The notes: generated by a model from the sequence alone, not told the origin. Counted from the stretch's first letter, positions 37,001 to 48,430 are shown. The stretch: DNA of 64,000 nucleotides from Agelaius tricolor (GCA_023055355.1 JALJCS010000020.1:9407001-9471000), one strand, 5' to 3'. A program made the numbers and translations.

Positions 37001-37079
37001 GGGGTTCCCTGTTTTTTTTTTCTCTCGGGCCGTTTGCAGGGCGCAGGGACGGGAAGGTGGTGCGGTTTGCCCAGGTTGC

Positions 37080-37530
37080 GAGGGGAGGATTGTGTGCCAC
37101 TGTTGATTAAACGCTCTCCCCAAAGATGGTATCCGACATGAGATAATGAGGCTCTGTGACCGGCCCCAGGTTCCCTTTAAGTTTTCCCATGGACTCGAGC
37201 TGTCGCCAGTTCACAAAACGACAGTGTAAGACAGCACCACGCTACTCAGATCCAATTTACGGCACACAAAAGCTGATCCCCAAATCCCCACTAACAAACC
37301 GGGACCCGCAGACAATTCCGATAATGTTTAGTTTTTATTCATTTCTCGACTAATTAACTGGAATCCCACCTCCTCTTCCCCCCTCTTGACAGTGCCCAAT
37401 TAATCCGCAATGTATGTCAAAGGTCTGGAACCCACTGTAAACTGCTAAACCTTTGCAAAGATTTGTGTGTCTCTATATTGATCTGATTAGGACCGCGGTG
37501 CTTTTTCTTCGCTATTACTGCGTGAAAAAT
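37080..37530. promoter_or_regulatory. Candidate conserved enhancer block
   Basis: About 450 nt with GTTGATTAAACGC, GACATGAGATAATGAGG, CGACTAATTAACTGG, CCAATTAATCCGC and TGATCTGATTAGG. Repeat-free, CpG retained, flanked by a CpG island. Confidence 0.45.
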
Positions 37531-37979
37531 TAAACTGTCGCGGGTTTGGGTTGGGGTTTTTTGTTTTGTTTTGTTTGTTGGTTTTGGGGGTTTTTTTTAA
37601 TTGTCCCAAAAGCTTTACTTTCTCCAAGTCTAATAGGATTGCTCCAAGGCGCCTTCAAACCTTGCGTGTCCATTACTAACAGTGGCTCCAAAGGGAATCA
37701 AGCGAAATAAAGTTATCTGCGAGACAGGAGCGGAGCGTGCGTGTGCGCAATGACGGGGTGCTCCAGGGGGGTTGGACTCAATTCGGATATGTTGGAAATT
37801 GGCTTGGCTTGAAAAATAAACACGAGTGGGGAGGGATAGGAGTAGGGAAATTTTTTTTTTTATATTAACTTTTATTTTTGTGCCAGGAGCTGGGCTGGTG
37901 GCGGGCTGGGAGCGCGGAACGGAGCGATCCCCGCCGGCCGGGGCTGCCGCCCACCCCGCTCTGCTGTCGCTGGGGCTGG

Positions 37980-38540
37980 GGCAGCTCGTTTCTAATCTTC
38001 GGAGGGAGCGAATATAAAAGAGGAATTTATTAGCTTTCAGGCCATCAGAGGAATAAACATTGATTTTATTGACCTAATTATGGGCCAAATGACTCCTTCC
38101 ATCGATCACGTAAAATACTTCATTTGGAGAAAACCAGGCGCAGGCGCCCGGAGGCGGGGAGGAGAGCGGGTGGATGTGCTGCAAGAGGGGGAAAAAAGCA
38201 AAAGCTCGAAAATGTATGGAGAGGTTTTAATGCAGTTAACGTGCCCGTCGCGCTGGAGCTCAAGCCCTGTCTCCGAGACGTTATAGTGCGGATGTTTTGC
38301 AAACTAAAGCTTTTATGTCGAATTCCAATCCGGCCAGTCAATTTGGCTAAAATAGCATTAAAGAAATGGACAGCAGTTTATTTATATTCCCCACACACAC
38401 GCTGTATTTTATAGACAGAAAAGAATTACTTGAAATGTATTTTACAAGCACAGGACAACACGTCGTTTCAGCCCGAGAGCAGCGATTTCTCGTAATTAGA
38501 GTAGGCTCGACACTAATAAAGAAGCAAACAGGCTCTTTTT
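37980..38540. promoter_or_regulatory. Candidate conserved enhancer block
   Basis: Two linked AT-rich halves (37990-38130, 38205-38540) with GACCTAATTATGGG, CGATCACGTAAAATAC, TTTTAATGCAGTTAACG, TCTCGTAATTAGAG and CACTAATAAAG words, separated by GC-rich DNA. Confidence 0.45.
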
Positions 38541-39109
38541 TATGCTTAAACCCAGCTACTGTCCCCGGCGCTTTGCTGCGCGGTGGGATCGTGGTTGGGC
38601 GGTGGGCGCACCTGCCCTGGGAAGGGGGCAGCGAGGGGCGACCGGCTCCTCTCCTGGTCTGATCCGGAGGAGCAGGGCTCACAAAACGCGATTTTTATGT
38701 CTTTTATTTTTTGTCTTGGCTGGTGGGTGACAGTGAGACGTGACTTTGGATTTATTTGCTCGAGGGGTTTTTTTTTGGCGAGGGGTGGTCACTGTATTTC
38801 GGGGGAGGAGGTGGTGCGGGATGAGAGATGCTTTTGGCAGGGTGTTTGCTCCCTTCTTATGTCACCTGAAATATTAGCTCTCGTACGCCTTCACCCAGCC
38901 TTCAGTCTGGAGGGGGAGGGTGGATATTTTTAGTCCAGCTGTTTTGAAGAACGGATCCTTCCCTTCCCGGTCCCTAAGTTTAGCTCAGCGCTTCTCTTGC
39001 TCCGCCGCGTTATTCGTCCCTCTTGGCGAGCTCAGGAGCTGCTAACAGCGGCGGCCAAACTCTCCCCTTCTCCCTCCTTCCTCCCCACCCTCCTCCAGGA
39101 CAGGTTATC

Positions 39110-39475
39110 CTGCCTCACCCACGGGTCCCCGGCGCGGGAGCAGCGATGCTGTGCCCGTGGCTCGCGTTGTCTCTCAGCCCATAAACGCCTGGCTGTCACT
39201 TCTAAAACCTCTTTTATTGCGATCCGTTCGGATGAGCGGTGCCGCTGCCCCAGCCGCCCCCGGGCGGGGCCGGGCCTGGGGGTGCCCGGGCCGGGCCGGG
39301 GGAGCCCGGGCCGCCCAGGTGAGCCCCGCTCCCGCAGGTGAGAGGCGGTGGCCGCGGCGCCATCCCGTGGCCGGAGCCCACGGAGCCTCGGCGGGGCGAG
39401 CCCGGCCCTCGGCGGGACCCCCGCGCCCCCTCCCCGCCCGCCGTGTTCAGCCCTCCCTCCTCCCCTCGCTCCGTC
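39110..39475. promoter_or_regulatory. CpG-rich stretch with G-quadruplex potential
   Basis: Very dense CG; runs of GGG/CCC every few bases at 39255-39320. Confidence 0.5.
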
Positions 39476-39779
39476 TCATTAAGATAGGGCTTTATGCAGA
39501 ACATCTGTAAGGGAAGGCAAAATAAATGACAACACTTTTACACCACTTCCTACTTAACTTCTCTTTTTATGTGGCTGCTCTGGATTTTCCGACGCTTTGT
39601 ACTGCTCGAATCTTGTTTGGATGTTTGTACATGTAATACTCTGCCCACTCCAGCTCTTGGGACGGGCTTGTCTTGTACGTTCTTTCTCTTTTCGCCCTCT
39701 CCCACCCCCGTCCCAGTGTGCAGAGGCTTCACAATCTGCTTTGCTTGCTTCGCTGTCGGGGGACGAGCAGCAGGATTTG

Positions 39780-40065
39780 TGAGGCAGGGCAGGGACAAAC
39801 GGCTCCACAAGTGTCGGACATTAATCACACCTTGTCTTTGCAGAAGGTGAGCTCCAGGCACTATGCACCCACTTATTCGCTCTTCAAATCCCCCCTTCTC
39901 CTTCCAAGCCGTCGCCTTCCTGTCTCCACTGAACAGCATTTTTCCCTGACCCGGGGTCCGGACAATTGTCCTAATGGTATTTAAAGAAAACAAGGATTAA
40001 ACATTCATTAATGCTTTTCCCCCTTATTTATACTGTAACATCAGAAAGTTGAGTGCCCCGAGCCC
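39780..40065. promoter_or_regulatory. Candidate conserved block with a T-box half site
   Basis: Contains TCACACCT at 39825-39832, the classic T-box half site, plus GGACAATTGTCC (palindrome, 39959-39970), GATTAAACATTCATTAATGC and TTATTTATACTG. TBX3 or a related T-box protein could bind here; this is inferred. Confidence 0.4.
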
Positions 40066-41130
40066 GGAGTGTGTGTCAAGCCTCACTCTAAGGAGAAAAA
40101 AGCTGTTTAAGGGGGGTGGCTCCCACGGAGGACGACGTGATTTGGGCTCCTGAATACTCCTGATGAACCAATTTTCGGAGGGAATTAAGGCTCCCAACAC
40201 CCCCGAGAAGCGGTACCAAAACGAGCAGAAAGTGGCGGTGCTCTGTGAGAGGGCATTTCCTTCCCTACCCCGAGGATCAGGAGCGATGCCCCGGCTCCCC
40301 GTCTGTTTTATCCTCCCCCATCTCCCATCTACCTGGAACCATTCCTTCCCGCCGCCGCTTTTCCGCGATCGCTCGTGAGCATTTTAGCTTCCCCTTAAGC
40401 CCATGCCATTAAAGAAGCGGCTGAAGCAACAGGTGAGCAGGGAATTTTCAGGGCTAGGAGGTGGCGGCCGGTGGCCCCGCGGGGGCTGCCGGCACCGAGC
40501 CGCCCAGGCGCGCATCGACCGCGGGGAAAGATGCTCCGGCGCCGGGCCGAGCCCGATGGCTCCCTAGCAAAATCTCCTGCGGGAAAAAAAAACCCCAAAC
40601 CTTTCCCCTCTAACCCCAGTTAGAGCAAAGGGAAAGAGCCGCTCCGAGAAGAGCAGCAAAAGCTGCACAAATGCAGTTTACACCTGCGACGCGGAGCTGG
40701 TTGTATTCTGCTCCTCTCGGCTTTAATTGGAAATCTTTTCCGTCTGCCCCAACTCCTGGATCATCTGGGTTTAATAAATTTTTGCAACACTCCTGCTGCT
40801 CCAGAGAAACGCTGTGGCAGAAGCCGGCTCTGCCCGCGTTTCTGAATCCCAGCAGAACAGTAATTACCGTAGGCGCAAGAGTGGCCTGGGACTTGTTTTT
40901 GGTCCTGGGGAAAGGGTGGAGAGACGAGGAGAGAGAAACCTGGCCGTGAAATGGGGGCTGTAAAGCCTGGAGATGTATATGCACACACATGCATATATGT
41001 GTGCAGAAAAGCAAGGAGCAAGTGCAAGATCGAAAGCAGAGCCCGGCTTTGCTGCAGCCACGTGTGCCATTAAAAGCAAATAATTCAAAGTACTTTTAAA
41101 CTATAAAAACATGGGATCTTTCCCCTTCTG

Positions 41131-41134
<4 letters not shown>

Positions 41135-41176
<42 letters not shown>
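41135..41176 (+). repeat. T42 homopolymer
   Basis: Forty-two T in a row, followed by G-rich sequence. It is the longest homopolymer in the window. A reverse-strand poly(A) tail is conceivable, but no AATAAA is found beside it on the minus strand. Confidence 0.95.
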
Positions 41177-41178
<2 letters not shown>

Positions 41179-42008
41179 GGGGGGCAGGGGGAAGAAGGAT
41201 ACAGATCCCGTCTCCCCTTCTCAGATGACCTCGAAGGACCGGTTTTTTTACTTTCCCATGTGTGCGCGTTTGCGCTTTCCGGAAATCAATCTGAAGTTTG
41301 TTCAAAATACTAAACTAAAATAAAACTGCGCTACAAAACCTCCCACGCCCCAGAGACAGAGAGGAGCCCCTGATTTATTTTTCTGCCTGTTTTTTTTTCT
41401 TAATTACTATTATTATTTATTTCCATCTTGTCGTGCTCCCCACGGAAATGATCTCCGGAAGGTTTTGCTGGATCGTGCGTGGATGTGCGAGTGCGTAGAG
41501 GAGATTTTGGTGAAGCGCAGCGAGAGCCGGTGCCCCGACGGGCCGGGGGCTGGTGGCGGGGCTGTCAGCACCCCCAAAGCGGGGGTGAGGGGCTCAACTA
41601 CCGGCTCAGCCCCCGCGGGAAGGTGTCCCCTGGCAGTGGGGACGGTTGGGAAGCGGTGGGAAGGAGAAGAGGACTTGGTCGGTCCACCACGCCCCGTGGA
41701 GTGGCGCTCCGAGGGAGCCCGCAGCCCCCTGCCCTGCACGTCGGGTGATGGTTTCAGGCTGACCGAAGCGGTCAAGTTCTTTAGAGGAATTTGCCGCTAC
41801 GCAAAAGTTTCCCAGGGCTGAGCTGGCACATTTCGGCCGCCTTTTGCAGCTCCAGTTTGAAGGGAGGGCGGGTGAAGCCCTTCCCTCGCCCTTCGCAGGC
41901 AGATGCCAAGGGTCAAACGTACAGAGGGGCTCCACGAGAGGAAAAAAAAAAAACCGTTCCCAGCCTCCCCTTCCCGCCCCGAACCTCCTAACTGGGACAT
42001 TGAAGAAA

Positions 42009-42058
42009 AATAAATAAAGTTCTTCCGTCCTTCCCAAAAAAAAAAAAAAAAAAAAAAA
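42009..42058 (+). other. Double AATAAA followed by an A23 run
   Basis: Overlapping AATAAA words at 42009-42014 and 42013-42018, then 17 nt (CCTTCC-rich), then A23 (42036-42058). The spacing is that of a retrotransposed or genuine polyadenylated end. A G/T-rich stretch follows immediately. Confidence 0.4.
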
Positions 42059-42148
42059 GTGGAGTTTGTTAAGTTTTTGTTTGGGGGTTTTTTTGTTGGG
42101 TTTGTTTTGGGTTTGTTTTTTTTTTTTTTTTTGGTTGGTTTTTTTGAG
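42059..42148 (+). repeat. G/T-only stretch
   Basis: About 90 nt almost without A or C, made of GTTTG and GGTTTT words and a T17 run (42116-42132), next to the A23 run. Strand-asymmetric simple sequence. Confidence 0.8.
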
Positions 42149-42499
42149 CTGGGGATGATTTAGGATCTATTTCACGCGAGAAGGGAAGAGTGAAATGAAA
42201 TCGTTGGGAACATGGTCACGCTGTGGGTCCTCCCGGCTGCGCCCCGAGCTCCTCTGCTGCCCAGATGCTCGGGAAACATCCACCTTGAGCAGTTTTTCAG
42301 CCCTGCAGCCCATGGCGGGAGGGAGCGGTGCCGGTGCGGGTCCCGCTGCCCGCAGGGACGCGGCTCTGCCCCGGCCCGGCCGCTCGGGGCCGGGGGAATT
42401 CGCTTGGGCACGTCAGAGGCTCGGGGCTGGCTGGAGTTGTCCGCTGCCTCCTCGTCCCTTTCATGTGTGCCCTGCCTTGGGGTGTGCGTGTGGGGGTTA

Positions 42500-42680
42500 C
42501 AGCTCTTTAATTGAAACCTAGTAAGGAAAATAGTAATGGATACCAGGCTTCGATGGAGAATACGTGTCCGCGGCTGCATGATGAGTGTTAGTTCAGCAGA
42601 CTTTAAGAAGCCGATTCTTCTTCCCTGTCATTTCTTTATTGACAGCAGCCCCTATTAGATTTACCATGTCCTTTTGCAAC
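42500..42680. promoter_or_regulatory. Candidate conserved non-coding block
   Basis: CTTTAATTGAAACC, AATAGTAATGGATACC, GATGAGTGTTAGTTC, TTTATTGACAGC and CCTATTAGATTTACC words between two CpG-rich stretches. Confidence 0.4.
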
Positions 42681-42759
42681 AGCTGGTCCTCCCCCCGCCC
42701 GAGGTATCAATCGATGACCGGGTGACTTGGTGGCATCTTGAAGGAAACGGGAGCAAAGC

Positions 42760-43110
42760 GTGTGTCAGTGGCGGTGCCAGAGGCTGCCGGCTCCCCTCCC
42801 TGACCTGCAGCCCAGCGTCTGCCGAGTGCCCGGTGCCGCTCAGCCCCTGCCGGGCTCCGGCCCCGCTCCGGCCCCGCTCCGGCCCCGGGGGAAGCTGCGC
42901 CCGCCCCGCCGGGCCGGGGGCGCGGAGGAGACGCCCGGGGGGCGTGTGGAGATGGGAAAGGCTCCGGTTCTGGGTTGTTAAAGAACACGGCTGATGGTCA
43001 AAGCAGATAAAATCGGTTTCTTTGCCGGGCGCTCTCGAGTGCCTTGTTCCACTGGGTCTGCGGGGAGGTGGGGGGGCAATGCCGCGTCTGGAGAGCTGGA
43101 GGGCTTCTGC
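42760..43110. promoter_or_regulatory. CpG-rich stretch
   Basis: High G+C with dense CG and the 11-bp triplicate at 42855-42887. A conserved-looking AT-rich segment follows at 43140-43360 (ATAATTGAATAAACG, GACAATTAGCGCG). Confidence 0.45.
42855..42887 (+). repeat. Tandem repeat, 11-bp GC unit, three copies
   Basis: CTCCGGCCCCG three times, inside a CpG-rich stretch. Confidence 0.9.
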
Positions 43111-43359
43111 GGGAGGAACCGGCGCTCCTTGGCCCTCTTGTTGTGTTGTGTGTGTGTTTAAATAATTGAATAAACGTATCCACTCGTTCCCCCTTTCTCC
43201 CTCGCACGCAGAGACACAAAGACAGCATTGAAAAGATAGATCTGTTTGACTATAGGAAAGGACAATTAGCGCGACTTCCTGAGCGGCAAACTGCATGTAT
43301 GGCTTGGGCATTAAAAAAAAAAAAAGCCTTATCCAAATAGTGAACTCTATTTACAATTT

Positions 43360-45870
43360 CTGCTCAGCCAACGCTGGTGGAAGCAGGAGGATGGGTGTAG
43401 AGAGGGCAAGGGAGGAAACAGGGCTTTCATTTTGTTTCTGCCAGCAGCACATTGGTGAGAAGAGTAAGACCAGGGGGTGGAAAGGGTCGCCAGATCTGTG
43501 AGTGCAGAAGGTGTTGGTTTGTGGCAAGCAGAAGCTGAATGGTGCAAAAAGGGCTCAGAAAAGGTAAAAAGGGATGTGAGCTTGGGAGGGAAGAGGTCCA
43601 GCCCCAAACCTTGCTGTGCCCTGACATGCCTTGGTCGGTGAGGCTGGGCCTGGCCCGAGGGGAGAGCTGCAGCAGGCAGCTCTGGGTGCTCCTTTATTTT
43701 CTTTTCCAGTCCAGGACAAAGTGGAGGCAACTGGAGAATGTCAGAGCAGCTGGGATGGGGACAAGATGAGCACAGATCTTGTGGGGAGGGGAGGAACTGG
43801 GGCAGGGCTGCTGATGTGAGCACCTGGAGCCCTGATGTTTTAGGCTTCCAGCAGAGCCAGCAGCTGGCAGGATCCTGAGCAGGCTCTGGGTGCCCAGGAG
43901 GAGCGAGGGGAGTTGGGAGCTGTGCAGGGCTGCTCAATGTGCTCAGTGTGGTGACCTGTGCTGGGGGACAGCACTGCCTGACCCTGCCACACTCAGTGCT
44001 GCACTGCTGCCACCAGGCTGGGCCACGAGCAGCCTTCCCCTGAGGATTGCATTGCAGGGAGAGGTGCTGGAGGAGAAACCTCTCCAGCTGGTGCTTTCCC
44101 TTCTCTTTTTTCCCCCAGTATTACAACAAGCAGTGCTGTCTCTGGGTCTCCCCCAACTCTGCAAAGCCCTCACCTTGGCTGTGTTGGGAAAGGGGCCTGA
44201 TCCCTCTGGTGGGGAATCTTCTGTTCACAGAGATGGGAACGGCCCCTTTGATTGCAGTGGGACACAACGGGGCTGAGCCTGCTCAGAGAGAGATGTGGGA
44301 GATTTAATTCTTGATATTTTCAATGCCTCACAATGCTTTTTTAGACTCTGGCAGGTTATTTTTTAAAGTTTTCGGGCCAGGCTTTCCATGAAATCCAATT
44401 TGCAATTGGAGGAAGTGCTCTGCCAAAGGGCAAGGCCAAGAACTGCTGCAGTGATTCCCCACTCTCCCCATAGCAGTTTGTATAATCCAAGTGTATAGAC
44501 GAGCTCCCTAAGGGAGCTGCTCCATTACGCTTGTGGCCTGCAGTGCCACTCCGGGATGGATCTGTGTCAGCACGGCCCCCATCTCCTGACACCTTTTGTG
44601 GGGCTGGGGAAGGGCCTGCCCGGGGCTGGGCACACTTTCCCCCGGAATCAGCGTGTAATCACCACTCCCCAGATGCCCCCCGTGCTCCAGCCAGTATTTA
44701 CTGCAAACCTGCCAAAGTAAACCAGCCCTCTGCTGCGCTTTATTTCGGATAAACACAGCGTGGCCACGCCGGGGTGTTGCCTCCTGAAGGGCTGGAGACG
44801 GAGCAGAGGTTGCATCGCCGTGGGAAAGGGAGGGAGGAGAGGGATAAATCCTGCAGGATGCAGAGCTGCTGGCAGGCACGATGGGTCTGGGCCCCTGGGG
44901 ATGCTTGGAACGGCAGCGCGATAAGGAAATGCATAGATAGGATGCAAAACCCCACTCAGGCTGTGCACGTTGGCCCTGCTCACCACGCACCGAGGCTTGT
45001 TCTTTCCTGCAGAGCACCCAGCACATGGAGGGGGTGTCAGGGACACCTCAGGGGCTGCCGTCGGAGCGGGGATTGGCGGTGTGCCCCAGGGCACGGATCC
45101 CTCCCGGTGCCACACACCCACGGCGCATCTCCGCAGAGGCCGGGGAGCACTCGGAGCCCCTCCACGCACGCACACACGCCTCGGAGCTGCTCCCGCAGGC
45201 CTGGGAGAGGACGTGTGGGCCCGAAAGCTGGGCTGCCTTTATTTTCCTCTTGCCTCCTTCCTCCAGCTGGCTCTTCAGGCCACCGGGAGAGAGCCAAAGC
45301 CTCTCTCCTCCCACACCTCCAACACATACGCACGGGGAATGCTCGCTGCAGCGCCGAGCTCTCGTGCAAACGCTAAAAGTTGCTTAGGAGGGTGAAATCC
45401 GAGGAAGCGGAGCTCTCCCAGCCGCTCAGCCACCACAGACCCGGGGTCTGGATTCAGCCGGGGAAAACCCATCGAGGTGCTGGCGATGGTGGAGTGAAGA
45501 AGAGCTGGGGAGGGTGGGAGCCGCTCCCCCCGCCCTGGCCTTTAGCTCTTGTGCTCCGAGATTAGAGAGCCCCGGCCTGGCCGCTCTCCGGGGAGACAGC
45601 AGAGACCTTTCATGCCTCTTTGAAGAGCCAAGATAGTGTCGGCCTTGGTGCAAGCCCAGGCTGCAGACAGGCCGGGAGGCGCGGGGGCAGCCCGCTATCT
45701 CAGCGTGCTATCACCCTGGCTCCCCCCGCCACCAGCCCCATTCCCACCTCCACCCGCTCCCGCTTCACCGTCAGCCACCCTGATCTCTTTTTCTTCTTTT
45801 TTTTTTTTTTTTTTTTTCTTACTCCCGTACCATCCCTTCGCTTTGTCATTCATTTCTGCGGGTCTCTCCT
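43360..45870. other. Upstream flank, no gene seen
   Basis: Neutral to GC-rich sequence. CpG density rises from 45,000 onward. No exon, RNA gene or known repeat was recognised. Confidence 0.65.
45797..45817 (+). repeat. T21 homopolymer
   Basis: Twenty-one T inside a pyrimidine-rich stretch (45770-45850). Confidence 0.95.
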
Positions 45871-46240
45871 TATTTATTTACTTCTGCGCCTCGCTTATTT
45901 ATTTCAGGCAAAGAGGAGGCTAACAAGTAGCTGGAAGCACTGGCCAATATTTAACTAAGATGGCTGGCCATCAGGTCCCTTTTGTTTGCTTGCAAATTAA
46001 TCATCCAGCGCGCAGTCGGCGCCAGGGTAGATTTATCACACACAGAAGGGGGAATGAGGCGGCCGAAGGGAGACAAAGACTGTTCGCACCTTCCCGCTTT
46101 TGATCTTAGATTAGTGCAGCCTCCCTTCATAATACGAGTCTCCGGGGGGCTTCGTCGGGGAGGTCACTCGGAACTTGCAGAAGTTTGCACGCCATTAGGC
46201 TAGACACTGGAATTGGAAATCATAAGCGGCAAACATTTTA
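45870..46240. promoter_or_regulatory. Candidate conserved proximal element
   Basis: About 370 nt, 2.2 kb before the promoter: CCAATATTTAACTAAGATGG, CAAATTAATCATCC, GATTTATCACAC, CTTAGATTAGTGC and GGAATTGGAAATCATAAG. It lies directly before the main CpG island. Confidence 0.4.
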
Positions 46241-48165
46241 TTTTCTTGCGCGGGTGGGTGCGGAGCGCGGCGCAAGGTGCGGGGCAGGCGCGGAGGGCGG
46301 CAGCGACTCCGGTTTGTGCCGCGGCGCCGAGGGCGCGCTCCGGCGGGGCGGGCGCGGGGCCCGGGGCGCGCCGGGGACGGGGGCGGCAGCGCTTGTCCCG
46401 CGGGCACCTCCCGGTCGCCGTGAGACAGCGGCGGCCCTGTTGGGGTAAATTGCAGCAAACTTCTTGAGGCCGCCGGGCGTTTGCTGTGGACGCTGATAAA
46501 GGGAAGGCAGAGGCTTTGGGGGTTCCCACCGCGGCAGGACCCGAGAACCGGTTCCGAGCAGAGGTTGGAAAGACTCGCTCTCTTGGTCGATAAGCAGCCG
46601 CACAGCGCAGCCGAGCGCTGCGCGGGTAACCAGGCTCCTGGCTTCGTGAAACACATCAGACTTCCCCCCCCTCATCCTCTTTGAACGCATTACTCCCGCT
46701 TCCTTTCCTCCCTCCTCCTCTTTTCACCCCCACCCCCGACTAAAGGGGAGATATTTTGGTGCAAAGCGATCCTAGACGCTGGTTACTACAGGGACTTCAC
46801 CAAGCTGGCGCCAAGCGCTCTTAACCATGTGCGTCAAAAATGCAATGTTAGAAGAGCTAATCACTTTAGAGGTTCCGCTCCCATCTGCGCGCAGCCAGCG
46901 CCGAGCCCCCGCGCTCCCCCGCTCCGCTCCCGGAGGATTATCCTCCCCTCTTTAAAGCAGGGTGGGGGGCGTCAGGAGATTCCCCCTTCCCTCCCCAGGG
47001 CAGGCGAGTGATTCGGCACCTCCCAGCGCTGGGATACCCTGCCTGACACGCGTGGGCGCTCCGAGCCCTGCATGCCCACGACACGCACGGTCCCAAGCCC
47101 CCTCTTGCTGCCCTGCACTGTCACACACTCATACCCAGCAGCACCCACCGCCCCCAAAGGAATATATCTCCCCAGAAACTTCCCAGGAGGATCCTGCCCG
47201 GCTCTTCCCTCTCCGTGGGGTGGGATCAGACCCACGCGTGACTCCTTCCCCAGGGGGTGGCCGGCTCCTTGCGAGCCCGGGGTAACCCGGAGCTGGGCCC
47301 CCCCCGCCCGGCGCTGCCCGGCCCGGGCGCAGGGAAAGCCGCACTTCCCGTCTCCTCCCCGCGCACCTCGTGGAAGAGGAGGGGTGTGGGAGCGTAACCC
47401 TGTCGGCGCCGGTGCCAGCCGAGTGGCCTTAATCGGCAACGCCAAAGAAAGAAAGAAAGAAAAAAAAGGAATAATAAATACATTGAAATCTCATTTTTCC
47501 AGCGGCCTCCCGCTTCCCTGCGCGCACCCGCCTCGATCGGCAGCCGCCGGGGCCGGAGCTGAGCCAGTGGCGGCCGCCGCCCGCCCGCCGCAGCCTCCAG
47601 CCGCCCACCACAACAATAACAGCGGCGGCCGCGGCCGCTGGAGCAGCCGGAGCCGAGCTCCGAGCGGGGGAAGAGCCGCAGAGCCGCCCCCGAGCCCCGC
47701 AGCTCACCCCCAGATTCGCGGGGGGAAGGAAAGCGCCCGGCTCCCGGCCCGGAGGTGTCGTTTAAAGAAAGCAACTTTGCCGGGGAGGGGACAAACGGCG
47801 CGGGGGCAGCGGCCGGGGGGTGACACCAGAGCGGCGGCTGCGGGGAGCGGCGGGGATGGGCGTGCGGAGCGGCGGCCTCCCGAGAGGGCTCCGGGCCGGG
47901 GGGGACCCGGGGGGACCCCGCTGCGGTACCGGCGGCGTTTGGGAAAGGGGGGAACGCAGCTCCGGACCCCCCCAGCGCCACGCGTGGAGCCCCCCCCGCT
48001 ACCGGCGCTCGGGAAGCTCCTACCGGGGGAGAGCGGCCGGGCAGTGCCGGGGCTGCCGGGGCGGCGGGAGGCCGGGGCCGGGGGGCGAGGCGGCCCCCAG
48101 CACCCCCCTAGAGGCGGGCGCTGCCGGCCCCTTCCCTCCTCCCTCCCTGCTCCCTCCCCTCTGAT
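46240..48165. promoter_or_regulatory. Main CpG island upstream of the TBX3 promoter
   Basis: By eye this is continuously G+C-rich with frequent CG dinucleotides, for example the cgcggcg-type runs at 46260-46400 and 47520-48110. It directly abuts the core promoter. In vertebrates such islands at developmental T-box genes are unmethylated and Polycomb/trithorax regulated. A divergent non-coding transcript (TBX3-AS1) is known in human, but nothing in this sequence alone proves one here. Long open frames across it on both strands are a by-product of the GC content. A short GAAA repeat sits at 47444-47462. Confidence 0.6.
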
Positions 48166-48430
48166 CATGTTGACATATTCACACGGCCCGAAGTACTAGT
48201 GATGCTTTGCTGCAGCGTTACAGTTTCCGACACCTTCTTTTTATAACTCGGCGCTGTCCCCCTCCACCCGAGCTGTCAGAACCCCGCCTATGGAGCCTCA
48301 CAATTGGTCCGAAAGCGTCAAAGAGCCAATCAAGGCGGCTCCAGCTCCCCTGTAACCCATAACACATCCCTACGATCGGGTGCACGCAGAGCACAGACTC
48401 ACAGGGAATTCTCAGAGCCGAGAGGCTCCT
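48165..48430 (+). promoter_or_regulatory. TBX3: TBX3 core promoter region
   Basis: The GC-rich island ends at about 48165 and gives way to a compact promoter-like stretch. It has a TATAA at 48242-48246 within TTTTTATAAC, an inverted CCAAT box (ATTGG, 48303-48307) and a direct CCAAT box (CCAAT, 48326-48330), 18 bp apart. These lie about 100 bp upstream of a pyrimidine tract where transcription is likely to start. The CCAAT pair suggests NF-Y. Two start zones are possible, about 48270 (TATA-driven) and about 48390-48430. CAGE or 5' RACE would decide. The motifs are seen; their use is inferred. Confidence 0.6.

Larger units (their letters stand above)
40070..42480. other. Upstream flank, mixed GC-rich and homopolymer sequence, no gene seen
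   Basis: Contains CpG-rich pieces (40460-40560, 41470-41760, 42220-42420), the T42 run, the AATAAA/A23 tract and the G/T-only stretch. No coding signature. Confidence 0.65.

Noticed and set aside
1..48160. tRNA, rRNA, snRNA genes or CRISPR-like arrays
   Set aside because: No cloverleaf, Pol III boxes in register, rRNA segment or regularly spaced repeats were recognised; a CRISPR array is not expected in a vertebrate.
46240..48165. Divergent lncRNA (TBX3-AS1 orthologue)
   Set aside because: Known in human and plausible here, but no exon or splice pattern can be supported from sequence alone.
47072..48199. A 375-codon open frame on the + strand upstream of TBX3
   Set aside because: Lies in the CpG island and reads as Pro/Arg/Gly/Ala low complexity. 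Composition explains it.
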